64,000 bases of DNA from Bradyrhizobium sp. AUGA SZCCT0158 (lineage in GTDB: Bacteria; Pseudomonadota; Alphaproteobacteria; Rhizobiales; Xanthobacteraceae): positions 62,001-126,000 of the forward strand of contig NZ_JAFCME010000006.1 of assembly GCF_018130065.1 (NCBI RefSeq). The letters are read 5' to 3'. Within the stretch, counting starts at the first letter, position 1. The number at the start of each line of letters is the position of its first letter. Below, in pieces: positions 55,310 to 64,000 of this stretch. The translations under genes were made by a program, and so were the position numbers. Below the pieces are notes generated by a model that was given only the letters and a program-made list of their open reading frames with translations, made no database searches and was not told the origin of the DNA.

Positions 55310-56158
55310 ATGAAGAAGCTTCTGGCGATCGCCGCGCTTTTGCTGGCGAGCAGTGCCGCGCAGGCGCAGTACACCTTCGATTACGGCGGCCGCACCATTC
55401 GCATCGATCCCGATCGCGGCACCGTTCAGATCCCGGGCGTCTACGACAATACGCCGAAGGCCAAACGCTCGCGCAACGAGGACGGTGATCGCGATCGCCC
55501 GCGCAAGCAGTCGCCGCAACAGGCAAAGACAGACTCCAGGACGCCACCCGACACGGTCGCTCCCGCCGCAGCTGTCCCCGCCGCGCCCGTCCCCGCCGAG
55601 CAGGCCGCTGTGCCGCCGGCCCCTGCAACCGTCCCTGCAGCTCCCGCACCGGTCGCGGCCGCGCCCGCTGAACCTTCGACTGCCACTGTCGCCGTTGCCC
55701 CGGCGGCGGATCCGGTGACTGTGCCGGCCGCCCCACTGCCGCCCAGAGCACCAGCCCCGCAGGTCCAGCAAGAGCCGCCTCCCGCGCCGAAGCCCGCGCC
55801 TGCCGTCGCTGCGGTAACGCCGCCGCCCGCACCGCCGCCGGCGGCCCCGCAGGCGGCAAACTCGCCGCTTGGCGTCTGGCTGACGGAAGAGAAGGAAGGC
55901 AAGGTCCGCATCGAACAATGCGGCCCCAATCTTTGCGGCTACTCCGTCGACAAGAAGTCGAACCGCAACGGCGAGCAGGTGCTGATCAACATGAAGCCCG
56001 GCAAGGACAACAAATGGAGCGGCCGGATTTTCGATCCGAGTTCCGGCAGCACCTATGATTCAACGCTCGCGCTTAAAGGCACTGACAGCCTGCGCGTTCA
56101 GGGCTGCGCCTTTGGCGGCATGTTCTGCGGTGGCCAGACCTGGACCCGCGTGAACTGA
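55310..56158 (+). CDS. Exported Pro/Ala-rich protein with C-terminal DUF2147-like domain
   Basis: 282 residues from ATG 55310, which has a perfect AGGAGGT at -10. Signal peptide MKKLLAIAALLLASSAAQAQ. A short N-terminal segment (YTFDYGGRTIRIDPDRGTVQ) and a basic linker precede ~110 residues of Pro/Ala-rich sequence likely to span the periplasm or wall. The C-terminal ~85 residues are DUF2147-like: SPLGVWLTEEKEGKVRIEQC, GPNLCGYSVD, KWSGRIFDPSSGSTYDSTLA, with Cys pairs that may form disulfides. The biochemical role of DUF2147 is not established. Single-gene unit closed by a strong terminator at 56186. Confidence 0.85.
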   Translation: MKKLLAIAALLLASSAAQAQYTFDYGGRTIRIDPDRGTVQIPGVYDNTPKAKRSRNEDGDRDRPRKQSPQQAKTDSRTPPDTVAPAAAVPAAPVPAEQAAVPPAPATVPAAPAPVAAAPAEPSTATVAVAPAADPVTVPAAPLPPRAPAPQVQQEPPPAPKPAPAVAAVTPPPAPPPAAPQAANSPLGVWLTEEKEGKVRIEQCGPNLCGYSVDKKSNRNGEQVLINMKPGKDNKWSGRIFDPSSGSTYDSTLALKGTDSLRVQGCAFGGMFCGGQTWTRVN

Positions 56159-56185
56159 CGCGCCAACGACGCACATTCTACCAAG

Positions 56186-56212
56186 GCCCCGCCTTCGCCG
56201 GCGGGGCTTTTT
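56186..56212 (+). terminator. Rho-independent terminator
   Basis: GCCCCGCC (56186-56193), loop TTCGCC, GGCGGGGC (56200-56207), then TTTTT. Perfect 8-bp GC stem with T run, 28 bp after the DUF2147-like gene. Confidence 0.93.
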
Positions 56213-56356
56213 GTTTGCGGGTTCTTTCGTCTCGCGTCGACCTCTCTGGCCATCGGTTCACGCTATGGGCGATGAACGGTAGGGCCCGAACAAAAAATCG
56301 CGAAAACAACCCCATGCAAAGCAGAACGGGTCTCGGCTCGCTTCATCCGGGAGACG

Positions 56357-56761
56357 CTACCCGACCTTTGCCGCATACTCGGCGTCCGTGACCTTCTCCA
56401 TCCAGGTCGCGTAGCTGCCGTCGAGTGCTTCCTGCATCGCGATGTGGGTCATGCCGTTGGTTGGCGAGGCGCCATGCCAGTGCTTCTCGCCGGGCGGGAT
56501 CCAGACGACGTCGCCGGGCCGGATTTCCCGGACCGGTCCGCCCACGGCCTGCACACGGCCGATCCCCGAAACCACGTACAGGGTCTGCCCGAGCGGATGC
56601 GAGTGCCACGCCGTACGCGCGCCGGGTTCGAAAGAGACGCGGGTGGAAACCAGCCGCGCCGGCGCTTCAGTGGCGATGATCGGATCCTGCCAGACCGTAC
56701 CGGTGAAATAATCGGGCGGAGCCTTGCGCGTCGGCCTCGAGCCGGAGACGTGAATATCCAT
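56357..56761 (-). CDS. Cupin-domain protein
   Basis: 134 residues, one small cupin barrel. Metal-binding motif 1: GARTAWHSHPLGQTLYVVSG; motif 2: PPGEKHWHGASP. The start MDIHVSGSRPTRKAPPDYFT and end KVTDAEYAAKVG resemble the stand-alone quinone/carboxymuconolactone-linked cupins common in alphaproteobacteria. GAGGTAACGCC precedes ATG 56761. Begins 23 bp after the stop of the RraA-like gene on the same strand, so the two form an operon. Enzymatic activity unknown. Confidence 0.86.
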   Translation of the reverse strand: MDIHVSGSRPTRKAPPDYFTGTVWQDPIIATEAPARLVSTRVSFEPGARTAWHSHPLGQTLYVVSGIGRVQAVGGPVREIRPGDVVWIPPGEKHWHGASPTNGMTHIAMQEALDGSYATWMEKVTDAEYAAKVG

Positions 56762-56784
56762 GGCGTTACCTCGCTTTGTTGATG

Positions 56785-57483
56785 TTATTTCTTGCTCGCC
56801 GCGTAGCGCGCCTTGGTCTCGGCATTCATGGGGTAGAGGCCGGGAAGCGCGGCGCCGTTGTTCACTTCGTTGACGATCCAGGCTTCCATCCGCTCTTGCT
56901 CGGCGCCTTCGGCCAGAATGAGGTCGAGGAACGCTTGCGGGATCAGCACCGCGCCGTCCTGGTCGGCGACCACGACGTCGTTCGGGAATACCGCCACCCC
57001 GCCGCAGCCGATCGGCTCGCCCCAACCGACGAAGGTCAACCCGGCCACCGACGGTGGCGCCGCGTAACCATCGCACCAGACCGGCAGGCCGGTACCGAGC
57101 ACACCCTCGACGTCACGCACGACGCCGTCGGTGATCAGCGCCGCGACCCCGCGCTTGACCATGCGCGCGCACAGGATGTCGCCGAAGATACCGGCATCCT
57201 TGACGCCCATCGCGTCGACCACGGCAATGCAACCCTGCGGCATCGCTTCGATCGCCGTCCGAGTGGAGATCGGCGAGGACCACGACTCGGGGGTGGCGAG
57301 ATCTTCGCGCGCGGGCACGAAGCGCAGCGTGAAGGCCGGCCCGACCAGCCGCGGCTGTCCCGGGCGCAACGGTTTGGTGCCGCGCATCCAGACGTTCCGC
57401 AGGCCCTTCTTCAGGAGGACTGTGGTGATGGTGGCGGTGGACACGCGGGACAGGGTCGCGATCGCTTCGGGGGTCAGGGACAT
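56785..57483 (-). CDS. RraA-like protein (possible oxo-acid aldolase/decarboxylase)
   Basis: 232 residues from ATG 57483; the open frame continues to 57546, but homology-type sequence starts at SLTPEAIATLSRVSTATITT. Core motifs: GDILCARMVKRGVAALITDG followed by VVRDVEG, and GVAVFPNDVVVADQDGAVLI. The family contains 4-hydroxy-4-methyl-2-oxoglutarate aldolases, oxaloacetate decarboxylases and RNase E regulators; the G-D-...-R-D pattern fits the metal-dependent aldolase/decarboxylase branch. Co-transcribed with the cupin gene, which suggests a catabolic role. Divergent from pxpB. Confidence 0.82.
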   Translation of the reverse strand: MSLTPEAIATLSRVSTATITTVLLKKGLRNVWMRGTKPLRPGQPRLVGPAFTLRFVPAREDLATPESWSSPISTRTAIEAMPQGCIAVVDAMGVKDAGIFGDILCARMVKRGVAALITDGVVRDVEGVLGTGLPVWCDGYAAPPSVAGLTFVGWGEPIGCGGVAVFPNDVVVADQDGAVLIPQAFLDLILAEGAEQERMEAWIVNEVNNGAALPGLYPMNAETKARYAASKK

Positions 57484-57738
57484 CGGTAAGGCAACGCTCC
57501 AATGGGAGGGGATCAAAAGGTAGCGCATCTTGCGGGGCGCGGGCATCGCGTCAAGGGTTCGTTCGAAAGAGTTCGATCACAACAGCTTATCACTGCCATG
57601 CAGATTAATTTATTGAACTTGCTCAATGATTTCGCACGAAGCGAATTCCACTGGCGCGCGAAACACGCTACAGCTTGATCTCAGCCCAAGCGTTCCTGAG
57701 ACCGTCCCTGAGACAGATCCCGAGGCAGTACTGAGGCC
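57484..57738. promoter_or_regulatory. Divergent promoter region between the RraA-like gene and pxpB
   Basis: 255 bp, with the most AT-rich stretch at about 57590-57640 (CAGATTAATTTATTGAAC). Promoters for both directions are expected here. A near-palindrome TTGAACTTGCTCAA (57612-57625) is visible and might be an operator. No regulator gene is adjacent. Confidence 0.4.
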
Positions 57739-58470
57739 ATGGCCGCGACGCTACCCCCGCCCCGCCTTTTGCCCAGTGGCGACAGCGCCATCACGGTAGA
57801 GTTTTCCCGCAACATCGACGATGCCGCCAACGGGCGGGTGCTCGCGCTCGACCGCGCGATGGCGGCCACGCCGGTTGAAGGCGTCACCGAGACCGTTCCA
57901 ACCTATCGCTCGTTGCTGGTGCATTACGATCCCGTGCGAATTTCATTTGAAGCGCTTGGCGAGCAGATTCTGGCGCTGGCGCAGCTGCCGGTACCGAAGG
58001 CGACAAAGACCCGGCGCTGGCGCATCCCCGTGGTCTATGGCGGCGAGCACGGCGTCGACCTCGAGGACGTCGCCAAGACGCTCAAGACCACGCCCGACGA
58101 CATCGTGGCGCGGCACGTCGCCGGCGATTACCGCGTCGCCATGATCGGTTTTACGCCGGGCTGGTCCTATCTCTCGGGGCTCGCGGATTCACTGCAGATG
58201 CCGCGGCGGCAAAATCCGCGGCTGCTGACGCCGGCCGGCACGGTCTCGATCGGCGGCGTGCAAACCGGGGTGCAATGCCTGGCCGGCCCGAGCGGCTGGC
58301 ATCTCCTCGGACAGACCGCGGTTCGAACCTATCAGCTGCATCGCGATCCGACTTTCCTGCTGGAGCCCGGCGACGCCATCACGTTTGAACCGGTCGACAC
58401 CAAGACCTTTGCCGAGCAGGACCGCGCCGCGGCCGCGGGCGAGATCGTGGCCGAGTTGATGCCGTCATGA
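57739..58470 (+). CDS. pxpB: 5-oxoprolinase subunit PxpB (KipI-like)
   Basis: 243 residues, allophanate-hydrolase-subunit-1 family. Motifs: LLPSGDSAITVEFSRNIDDA, VPTYRSLLVHYDP, MIGFTPGWSYLSGL, PRLLTPAGTVSIGGVQTGVQ, and GPSGWHLLGQT. With PxpC and PxpA it forms the ATP-dependent bacterial 5-oxoprolinase that opens 5-oxoproline to glutamate in the cytoplasm. Its stop overlaps the pxpC start by four bases (ATGA). First gene of pxpBCA. Confidence 0.93.
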   Translation: MAATLPPPRLLPSGDSAITVEFSRNIDDAANGRVLALDRAMAATPVEGVTETVPTYRSLLVHYDPVRISFEALGEQILALAQLPVPKATKTRRWRIPVVYGGEHGVDLEDVAKTLKTTPDDIVARHVAGDYRVAMIGFTPGWSYLSGLADSLQMPRRQNPRLLTPAGTVSIGGVQTGVQCLAGPSGWHLLGQTAVRTYQLHRDPTFLLEPGDAITFEPVDTKTFAEQDRAAAAGEIVAELMPS

Positions 58471-59522
58471 GCAAGCTCGTCGTCACCTCCATCGGCCCGG
58501 CCAGTTCGGTGCAAGACGGCGGCCGCCCCGGCTCGCAGCGCTATGGCCTGGTGCCGAGCGGCGCGATGGACCGGCTGGCATTGGCGGCGGCCAACACGCT
58601 GGTCGGCAACGAGCCGTTTGCTGCCGCTGTCGAAATCGGCCCGTTCGGCGCCGCCTTCACCGCGCGCGGCGGCGCCGTTCGCATCGCGCTGTCAGGGGCG
58701 TCACGCAACGCCGACATCACCGGACGCCCGGTTGCGGTCGATACGTCGGCGACGTTGGCCGACGGCGAGACCTTGACGCTTGGCTTTGCCCGCAGCGGTT
58801 CGTTCAGCTACCTCGCCATCGAGGGCGGCATCGCCGGCGAACCTGACTTTGGCAGCCTCGCAGTCAACGCCCGCGCCGGGCTCGGCAGTCCCTACCCGCG
58901 CCCGCTGCAGAGCGGAGACGAATTGCAGACGAAACCGGCCAGCGGCGCACCGGAACGCCGGATCGAGCTGCCGGCCACGGCAAAGGCGCCGATCCGCGTG
59001 CTCTGGGGACCGCAGGATGACGAATTCGCTGACGATGCCAAGAAACTGTTTATCGACAGCGAGTGGAAGATTTCGGCCACCAGCGACCGCATGGGTTACC
59101 GGCTCGAAGGCCCCGCCATCAAGCATCTGCACGGCCACAACATCGTTTCCGACGGCACCGTGAACGGCAGCCTGCAGGTTCCCGGCAACGGCCAGCCGAT
59201 CGTATTGATGCCGGATCGCGGCACCAGCGGCGGTTATCCCAAGATCGCGACGGTGATTTCCGCCGACTTCGGCCGGTTTGCGCAGACGCCGGCGGGGCGC
59301 GCCTTTCGCTTCAAGGCCGTGAGCATGGCTGAGGCACAAGCCGCGGCAAGAAAGTTTTGGGAATTGCTGCGTTCCCTGCCCGACCGGCTGCGGCCCATCG
59401 AAAGCTTTGATCTCGACATCGACGCGCTGCAAGATGCCAACGTCGCCGGCTATGCCGTCAGCGCCGTCGACGCGGCGACCTGGCAGGTCACGTCGCCTGC
59501 GGACATATCGGGGCCGGACTGA
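58467..59522 (+). CDS. pxpC: 5-oxoprolinase subunit PxpC (KipA-like)
   Basis: 351 residues, biotin-dependent-carboxyltransferase/allophanate-hydrolase-subunit-2 family. Typical start [20 protein letters not shown], then [20 protein letters not shown], and a C-terminal [20 protein letters not shown] and [19 protein letters not shown]. Length normal. Overlaps pxpB by four bases; pxpA follows after 35 bp. Acts with PxpA and PxpB. Confidence 0.94.
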   Translation: MSKLVVTSIGPASSVQDGGRPGSQRYGLVPSGAMDRLALAAANTLVGNEPFAAAVEIGPFGAAFTARGGAVRIALSGASRNADITGRPVAVDTSATLADGETLTLGFARSGSFSYLAIEGGIAGEPDFGSLAVNARAGLGSPYPRPLQSGDELQTKPASGAPERRIELPATAKAPIRVLWGPQDDEFADDAKKLFIDSEWKISATSDRMGYRLEGPAIKHLHGHNIVSDGTVNGSLQVPGNGQPIVLMPDRGTSGGYPKIATVISADFGRFAQTPAGRAFRFKAVSMAEAQAAARKFWELLRSLPDRLRPIESFDLDIDALQDANVAGYAVSAVDAATWQVTSPADISGPD

Positions 59523-59557
59523 TTCAAGATCCACTCACCAAGAAGCGGACCAACACC

Positions 59558-60328
59558 ATGACAACCATCGACCTCAACTGCGATCTCGGCGAAGGATTTG
59601 GCGCGTGGGAAATGGGCAATGATGCCGCGATGATCGAGCTTGCGACCTCGGTCAACGTCGCCTGCGGATTCCATGCCGGCGATCCCGACATCATGCGCCG
59701 CACGGTCGAGCTTGCGAAGGCACGCGGCGTCAGCGTCGGCGCTCACCCCGGCTACCGCGACCTGCACGGTTTCGGACGGCGGCCGATGCCGGGCTTGAAA
59801 TCATCCGAGATCGAAAACCTGATTGCCTATCAGATCGGCGCGCTGCAGGCGATCGCGACCGCGGCCGGCCACAAGGTCACCCATGTCAAGGCGCATGGCG
59901 CGATCTCGAATGTCGCCTGCGAGGACGACACGACCGCACGGGCGATCGCCAACGGCATCAAGGCGGTCGATCCCAATTTGATTTTCGTGGTGCTGGCCAA
60001 TTCCAAGCTCGTGACCGCGGGCGAAGCCGCCAATCTGCCGATGGTGCACGAAGTGTTTGCCGACCGCGCCTATGAAGACGACGGCCAGCTGGTGTCGCGC
60101 AAGAAGCCGGGCGCGGTGTTGCACGATCCCAAGGCGATCGCCGATCGGGTGGTGCGGATGGTGCAGGACGGCGCCGTGGTCTCGGTCACAGGCAAGGTGA
60201 TCAAGATGCGCACCGATACCGTCTGCATTCATGGCGATACGCCGGGCGCGGTCGAGATCGGGCGCGGCGTGCGTCAGGCGTTGAAGGATGCCGGGATCGC
60301 GGTGGCGCCGTTCAAGACGGCGAATTGA
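59558..60328 (+). CDS. pxpA: 5-oxoprolinase subunit PxpA (LamB/YcsF family)
   Basis: 256 residues. Diagnostic motifs: [20 protein letters not shown] at the N-terminus, [69 protein letters not shown], and [20 protein letters not shown]. Third gene of the pxpBCA operon. Its stop lies 5 bp from the stop of the convergent gamma-glutamyltransferase gene, an enzyme type that can supply the 5-oxoproline substrate indirectly. Confidence 0.95.
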   Translation: MTTIDLNCDLGEGFGAWEMGNDAAMIELATSVNVACGFHAGDPDIMRRTVELAKARGVSVGAHPGYRDLHGFGRRPMPGLKSSEIENLIAYQIGALQAIATAAGHKVTHVKAHGAISNVACEDDTTARAIANGIKAVDPNLIFVVLANSKLVTAGEAANLPMVHEVFADRAYEDDGQLVSRKKPGAVLHDPKAIADRVVRMVQDGAVVSVTGKVIKMRTDTVCIHGDTPGAVEIGRGVRQALKDAGIAVAPFKTAN

Positions 60329-60333
60329 CGTTT

Positions 60334-61956
60334 TCAGTATCCGATCGCAGCGCCGTCGCTGCGGGGGTCCGAACCGCCGCTCAGGGTCCCGTCGTGCGCG
60401 GAGATGGTGATGCCATGGGCGTGGCCGGCCATCTCCTCCCACGGGGCCCAGCGATGGACGGTGTGGCCTCGTTGTTCCAGCGCACGGATCGTGTCCGCGG
60501 GAAAGCGGTTTTCCATGTGCAGGGTGTCGCGCGCTTCGCCGAGTGCGAAGCGGCCGGACAGGAACCGCGGCAGTTCGATCGCCTCCTGAATATCGACCCC
60601 GTGATCAATCATCGCCGAATAGAGCTGGAGCTGGATCTGCGGCTGGCCATCCGCGCCCATGCAGCCCAGCACGCTGCAGAGCTTGCCGTCGCGTTTGGCC
60701 ATCGAGGCGATCAGGGTGTGCAGCGGAATTTTTCGGGGCTCGAGCCGATTGGGATGATCGGGATCGAGCGAGAAGTACGCGCCTCGGTTCTGCAGCACGA
60801 CGCCAGTAGCTCCCGCCACCACGCATGACCCGAACCCGCCATAGAGGCTCTGAATGAGCGAGGCCGCGTTGCCGTCTCGGTCGACCGCGGCAATGTAGAC
60901 GGTATCGCCGGCCAGGCTGCCGAATGACGGCACCTCATCCCATTTCAATGCGCGCGCCGGATCGATCAACCCGCTGCGTTGGCGTGCGTAGCCTTTGGAA
61001 ATCAGGGTCTCGACGGGCACCTTGGCAAAGGCGGGATCGGCGAGCACGAGATCGCGGTCGTGATAGGCGATCTGCTTGGCCTGAACCATCAGATGCAGGC
61101 GGTCGGGTCCGAGGAGGTCCATGCGGCGCGGTTCGAGCGGCTCGAGCAGATTGAGCATCTCGATCACGGTAAAACCCTGCGTCGGCGGCGGCGTGTTGAA
61201 AATGGTGACGTCCCGGTAGCGGCCAGTCAGCGGCAAACCCCAACTCGCCCTTTGCGCCTCGAAATCTCCGGGCTGAAAGAAACCGCCTCGCGCTTGCGAG
61301 AAGCGCAGCATTTCAGCGGCGACCGGCCCCTCGTAAAAGCCGGACCATCCATGATCCCCGATCGCTTCAAGCGTCCTCGCCAGATTGGGGTTGGTGAGTT
61401 TTGTGCCGGGCAACGGCACGGCGCCACCGGGCAGGAAAATCCCGGCGGTTTCGCATTGCCGAAGGAGATCGTCGCGCATCATCTCGATGAAGCTCGCCAG
61501 CCGTCCGGTGACCGGAAAGCCTTCGCGCGCATAACCGATCGCGCCTTCCAGCACGCGCTGCAGCGGCAGCCGGCCATGGGCCTCATGCGCCGCGACCCAG
61601 CTTGCAACCGCGCCCGGTACCGTCAGCGTTGCCGGGATGATCCCGCGCAGCGGGATTTCTTTCAACCCTCTCGCCGCCATGGACGCCAGCGACGCACCCG
61701 CTGCCGCCCTGCCGCCGCCGTTGAGGTAACTGATCTCTCCGCTGCGGCCGTCATGCACGAGCCAGAACGCATCGCCGCCCAGCCCTGTCATGTGCGGATA
61801 GACCACCGCCAGTACGGCGCTCGCGGCAATCGCGGCATCGACGGCGGATCCACCTGCGCGAAGCACGTCGACGCCGGCTGATGAAGCCAGCGAATGCGGT
61901 GACGTCACCATGCCATGAGGTGCGAGCGAGACCGGACGGCCGGTGCGAATATCCAA
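60334..61956 (-). CDS. ggt: Gamma-glutamyltransferase-family Ntn hydrolase
   Basis: 540 residues, normal length. N-terminal GMVTSPHSLASSAGVDVLRA and GGSAVDAAIAASAVLAVVYP, then GLGGDAFWLVHDGRSGEISY. The autoprocessing Thr is near residue 352 in AGDTVYIAAVDRDGNAASLI, and the small-subunit sequence has RGAYFSLDPDHPNRLEPRKI. Cleaves or transfers gamma-glutamyl groups. No signal peptide is evident, so it may be cytoplasmic, unlike classical periplasmic Ggt. The start is probably TTG 61956; an internal ATG at 61911 is within the conserved region and less likely. Follows a TRAP receptor gene by 39 bp. Substrate (glutathione, gamma-glutamyl amide or a cephalosporin-like amide) not predictable. Confidence 0.88.
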   Translation of the reverse strand: MDIRTGRPVSLAPHGMVTSPHSLASSAGVDVLRAGGSAVDAAIAASAVLAVVYPHMTGLGGDAFWLVHDGRSGEISYLNGGGRAAAGASLASMAARGLKEIPLRGIIPATLTVPGAVASWVAAHEAHGRLPLQRVLEGAIGYAREGFPVTGRLASFIEMMRDDLLRQCETAGIFLPGGAVPLPGTKLTNPNLARTLEAIGDHGWSGFYEGPVAAEMLRFSQARGGFFQPGDFEAQRASWGLPLTGRYRDVTIFNTPPPTQGFTVIEMLNLLEPLEPRRMDLLGPDRLHLMVQAKQIAYHDRDLVLADPAFAKVPVETLISKGYARQRSGLIDPARALKWDEVPSFGSLAGDTVYIAAVDRDGNAASLIQSLYGGFGSCVVAGATGVVLQNRGAYFSLDPDHPNRLEPRKIPLHTLIASMAKRDGKLCSVLGCMGADGQPQIQLQLYSAMIDHGVDIQEAIELPRFLSGRFALGEARDTLHMENRFPADTIRALEQRGHTVHRWAPWEEMAGHAHGITISAHDGTLSGGSDPRSDGAAIGY

Positions 61957-61995
61957 ATGGGTCCCCAGTTCTGGCGAGCCGCTGGCGATGTCAGC

Positions 61996-63081
61996 CTAGC
62001 CGCGGCTTCGCCGGATCATGTAATTGTCGTAGGTGGCTTCACAGACCTGATGCCACTGATATTGCTCGTTGCGGAACGCCGTCATGGAGTCGTTCAGTGC
62101 CTTGAACTTGTCGTTCTTGGCCGCAACCTCCGTAAACAGCTCATTGGTGGCCTTGAAGCAGGCGTCGAGGATGTCGGTCGAGAACGGCCGAAGCTGGGCG
62201 CCGGCCGCGACCAGGCGCTTGATCGCCTGCGCGTTGCGCGCGTCATATTTCGCCGTCAGGTCGGCGGCGACCTGTGCGGCCGCGATCGTCATCATGTCCT
62301 GATAGACTTTTGGAAGCTCCGCCCACTTCGCCGTGTTGATGTAGAGAAAGCCATTGGCGCAGCCTTCCCACCAGCCGGGATAGTAGTAATAGGGCGCGAC
62401 CTTGAGGAAGCCGAGCTTCTCGTCGTCATAAGGGCCGATCCATTCGGCGGCATCGATCGTGCCTTTCTCGAGCGCGGGATAAATATCCCCCGGCGGAATC
62501 TGCTGCGGCACCACGCCGATGCGGGCCAGCACCTGCCCGGCCACGCCGCCGACCCGGAATTTCAGACCCTTCAAATCATCGAGCGTCTTGATCTCCTTGC
62601 GGAACCAACCGCCCATCTGCGCGGTCGTGTTGCCGAACGGCAGGCCGTAGATGCCGTAGGGCTTGTAGAGGTCGTTCATCAGGTCGAGCCCGCCGCCATA
62701 GGCGAGCCAGGCATTCATTTGCCGCGTGTTGAGCCCGAACGGCACGGCAGTGCCGAACGCGAACGCCGGATCCTTGCCGATGTAATAGTAGGACGCGCTG
62801 TTCCCCATCTCGACGGTATTGTTGGCCACCGCGTCGAACACTTGAAAGGCCGGCACGATTTCGCCCGGGCCATACACGCTGATCTGGAATTTCTGCTCCG
62901 ACAGATCCGCCATGGCCTTGCTGAACATCTCGCACGCGCCATAGAGCGTATCGAGGGATTTTGGGAACGACGTCGTCAGCCGCCAGCGCACGGTTGGAGC
63001 GGACTGTGCGATCGCGGGCGCGCTGACAGCCGTTGCGGCGGCGGCAAGACCGGCGCCCTTGAGAAGGTTCCTGCGGTTCAT
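61996..63081 (-). CDS. TRAP-type substrate-binding protein (DctP family), without permease genes
   Basis: 361 residues. Twin-Arg-like signal MNRRNLLKGAGLAAAATAVS. Mature part: VRWRLTTSFPKSLDTLYGAC, GLDLMNDLYKPYGIYGLPFG, LKGLKFRVGGVAGQVLARIG, QQIPPGDIYPALEKGTIDAA, EWIGPYDDEKLGF, CEATYDNYMIRR. FRVGG with its Arg is the usual carboxylate-binding element, so an organic acid such as a 2-oxoacid or an amino-acid derivative is expected. AGGAGAT precedes ATG 63081. No dctQ/dctM membrane genes lie on either side within the window; it sits between the amine oxidase and ggt genes in one apparent operon. Confidence 0.9.
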   Translation of the reverse strand: MNRRNLLKGAGLAAAATAVSAPAIAQSAPTVRWRLTTSFPKSLDTLYGACEMFSKAMADLSEQKFQISVYGPGEIVPAFQVFDAVANNTVEMGNSASYYYIGKDPAFAFGTAVPFGLNTRQMNAWLAYGGGLDLMNDLYKPYGIYGLPFGNTTAQMGGWFRKEIKTLDDLKGLKFRVGGVAGQVLARIGVVPQQIPPGDIYPALEKGTIDAAEWIGPYDDEKLGFLKVAPYYYYPGWWEGCANGFLYINTAKWAELPKVYQDMMTIAAAQVAADLTAKYDARNAQAIKRLVAAGAQLRPFSTDILDACFKATNELFTEVAAKNDKFKALNDSMTAFRNEQYQWHQVCEATYDNYMIRRSRG

Positions 63082-63121
63082 GGCCCATCTCCTGTTTGGA
63101 TCGGATGCGAAACCAGTAGTA

Positions 63122-64000
63122 TCAGCCGCAGCACGCCCCCTTCTCCCTGACGTCGCGACTTGCATCGTTGCGGTCAGGCGGCAAATCCATCGCCGGATTC
63201 TCGGCGAAGAAGCCGTTCGGCTTGAGGGCGAACCCAACATATTCGACCGGCATGACCGGAAAATCCTCGGGCCGGCAGACATGGGTAGCGCCAAAAGTGT
63301 GCCAGACCACGATGTCCTCGTTTTCGATTCCGCGGTTCTGCGCCACGTATTTCGGCAGACCGTCGCCGCCGGCGTGCTGGTTCGGAAATTCTCCGCTGGC
63401 ATAACGTTCGTCGGGCGTATAGCGCGTGACCCAGAGGTGCTTGGTCGCAAAGCCGCCGCGCGCGGTCATGTAACAGTTCTCCTGCGCCAGCATGACCGGC
63501 GCTGCATGCGCCAGCAGCTTGTACCCGGTCGGCCCGCCGACGCTGTTGGTCTGGTTGGGGTTGATGATCTTCCAGTAGCGCCCGGTGCGGCCGTCGGCTT
63601 CGCGGGCCGCATCCTGTTCGCGCGCGAGCGTTCGCGCTGAGGTGTCGAACACGTTGCCGTACGGATTGTCCTTCCCAAATGGCCGCGGCTTGAACTCATG
63701 CTCGGTGACGCTGTTGCGCTCGCCATCGACCATCATGTGCAGGCGTGCGTTGAAGAAATGCTGGTGCGTCGGACCGCCCAGCCCTTCCGCGACCATGCCG
63801 CCCCAGGGATAGGGTTGGCCGGGCGCCACCGCCGCGGTCTGGATAATGCCGGTCAGCTTGACTTCGAGCTGGATCGAGCCGTCCTGATAAAAGTACCAGT
63901 AGAAACCGTAATCGTAATTGCCCACGGTCGTGAAGAACGAGATCACGAGACGGCGGGAACGCCGCACCTCAAAGGTCTCGTTGCGGAATTCATAGTGCTT
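63122..64000 (-). CDS. Copper amine oxidase, C-terminal part (N-terminus off the right edge)
   Basis: The last 292 residues of a primary-amine oxidase. The topaquinone-forming Tyr is in VGNYDYGF (consensus NYD/E). Copper ligands are the HxH of GPTHQHFFNARLHMMVDG and a later His in VVWHTFGATHVCRPEDFPVM, the usual end of the catalytic domain. Ends DVREKGACCG with a CC pair. Oxidises primary amines to aldehydes with ammonia and H2O2. The frame is open to the window edge. It is followed on the same strand by a TRAP receptor gene 40 bp downstream. Confidence 0.93.
   Translation of the reverse strand, partial: KHYEFRNETFEVRRSRRLVISFFTTVGNYDYGFYWYFYQDGSIQLEVKLTGIIQTAAVAPGQPYPWGGMVAEGLGGPTHQHFFNARLHMMVDGERNSVTEHEFKPRPFGKDNPYGNVFDTSARTLAREQDAAREADGRTGRYWKIINPNQTNSVGGPTGYKLLAHAAPVMLAQENCYMTARGGFATKHLWVTRYTPDERYASGEFPNQHAGGDGLPKYVAQNRGIENEDIVVWHTFGATHVCRPEDFPVMPVEYVGFALKPNGFFAENPAMDLPPDRNDASRDVREKGACCG

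Overview
The window looks like chromosomal DNA of a high-GC alphaproteobacterium, most likely Bradyrhizobium or a close relative. This rests on the dac-tmk-holB-metG order, the rhizobial style of the transporters and LuxR-type regulators, and the pxp cluster. The assignment comes from reading the sequence and was not tested by alignment.

Layout. (1) 1-4863 (minus): housekeeping operon dac-tmk-holB-metG; metG runs off the left edge and has a long lysine-rich N-terminal extension. (2) 5031-7571: an epoxide-hydrolase-like alpha/beta hydrolase, the lipoprotein RlpA, and two tiny membrane-peptide ORFs. (3) 7674-19517: a tRNA-Ser(UGA) gene whose last 14 bases recur exactly at 19500. The 11.75 kb between the copies looks like a genomic island. 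It carries a resolvase remnant, a small exported protein, a 2232-residue mosaic RTX exoprotein and three LuxR-type regulators, one of them decayed. No intact integrase and no type I secretion apparatus is present. (4) 19574-20695: a small conserved-type protein and an aspartate dehydrogenase. (5) 20838-41612 (minus): a two-partner secretion locus with an exported protein of unknown function, a 6101-residue TpsA exoprotein and its TpsB outer-membrane transporter. (6) 42185-44295: a scar region with a 5'-truncated RTX gene fused head to head to a 5'-truncated Bug/TctC gene, a PilZ protein and a frameshifted MFS-transporter tail. (7) 44323-45948: an acyl-CoA-dehydrogenase-fold flavoenzyme and a VOC-family protein. 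(8) 46296-52964: an LTxxQ periplasmic protein, then a complete sugar-type ABC importer followed by a D-2-hydroxyacid dehydrogenase. (9) 53213-57483: a small acidic protein, a doubly frameshifted DUF1993-like gene, a PheC-like periplasmic protein, a DUF2147-like exported protein with a strong terminator, a cupin and an RraA-like protein. (10) 57739-64000: 5-oxoprolinase genes pxpBCA on plus, converging on a minus-strand group of gamma-glutamyltransferase, a lone TRAP solute receptor and a copper amine oxidase that runs off the right edge.

How the parts fit. Two giant surface or secreted proteins with different export routes (type I for the RTX mosaic, type Vb for the TpsA) dominate the window. 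The TPS locus contains its own transporter; the RTX protein must borrow one from elsewhere. The right end is a nitrogen-scavenging neighbourhood: gamma-glutamyl bond cleavage, 5-oxoproline opening, amine oxidation and periplasmic solute binding. Several truncated or frameshifted genes show active gene loss at the edges of the accessory blocks.
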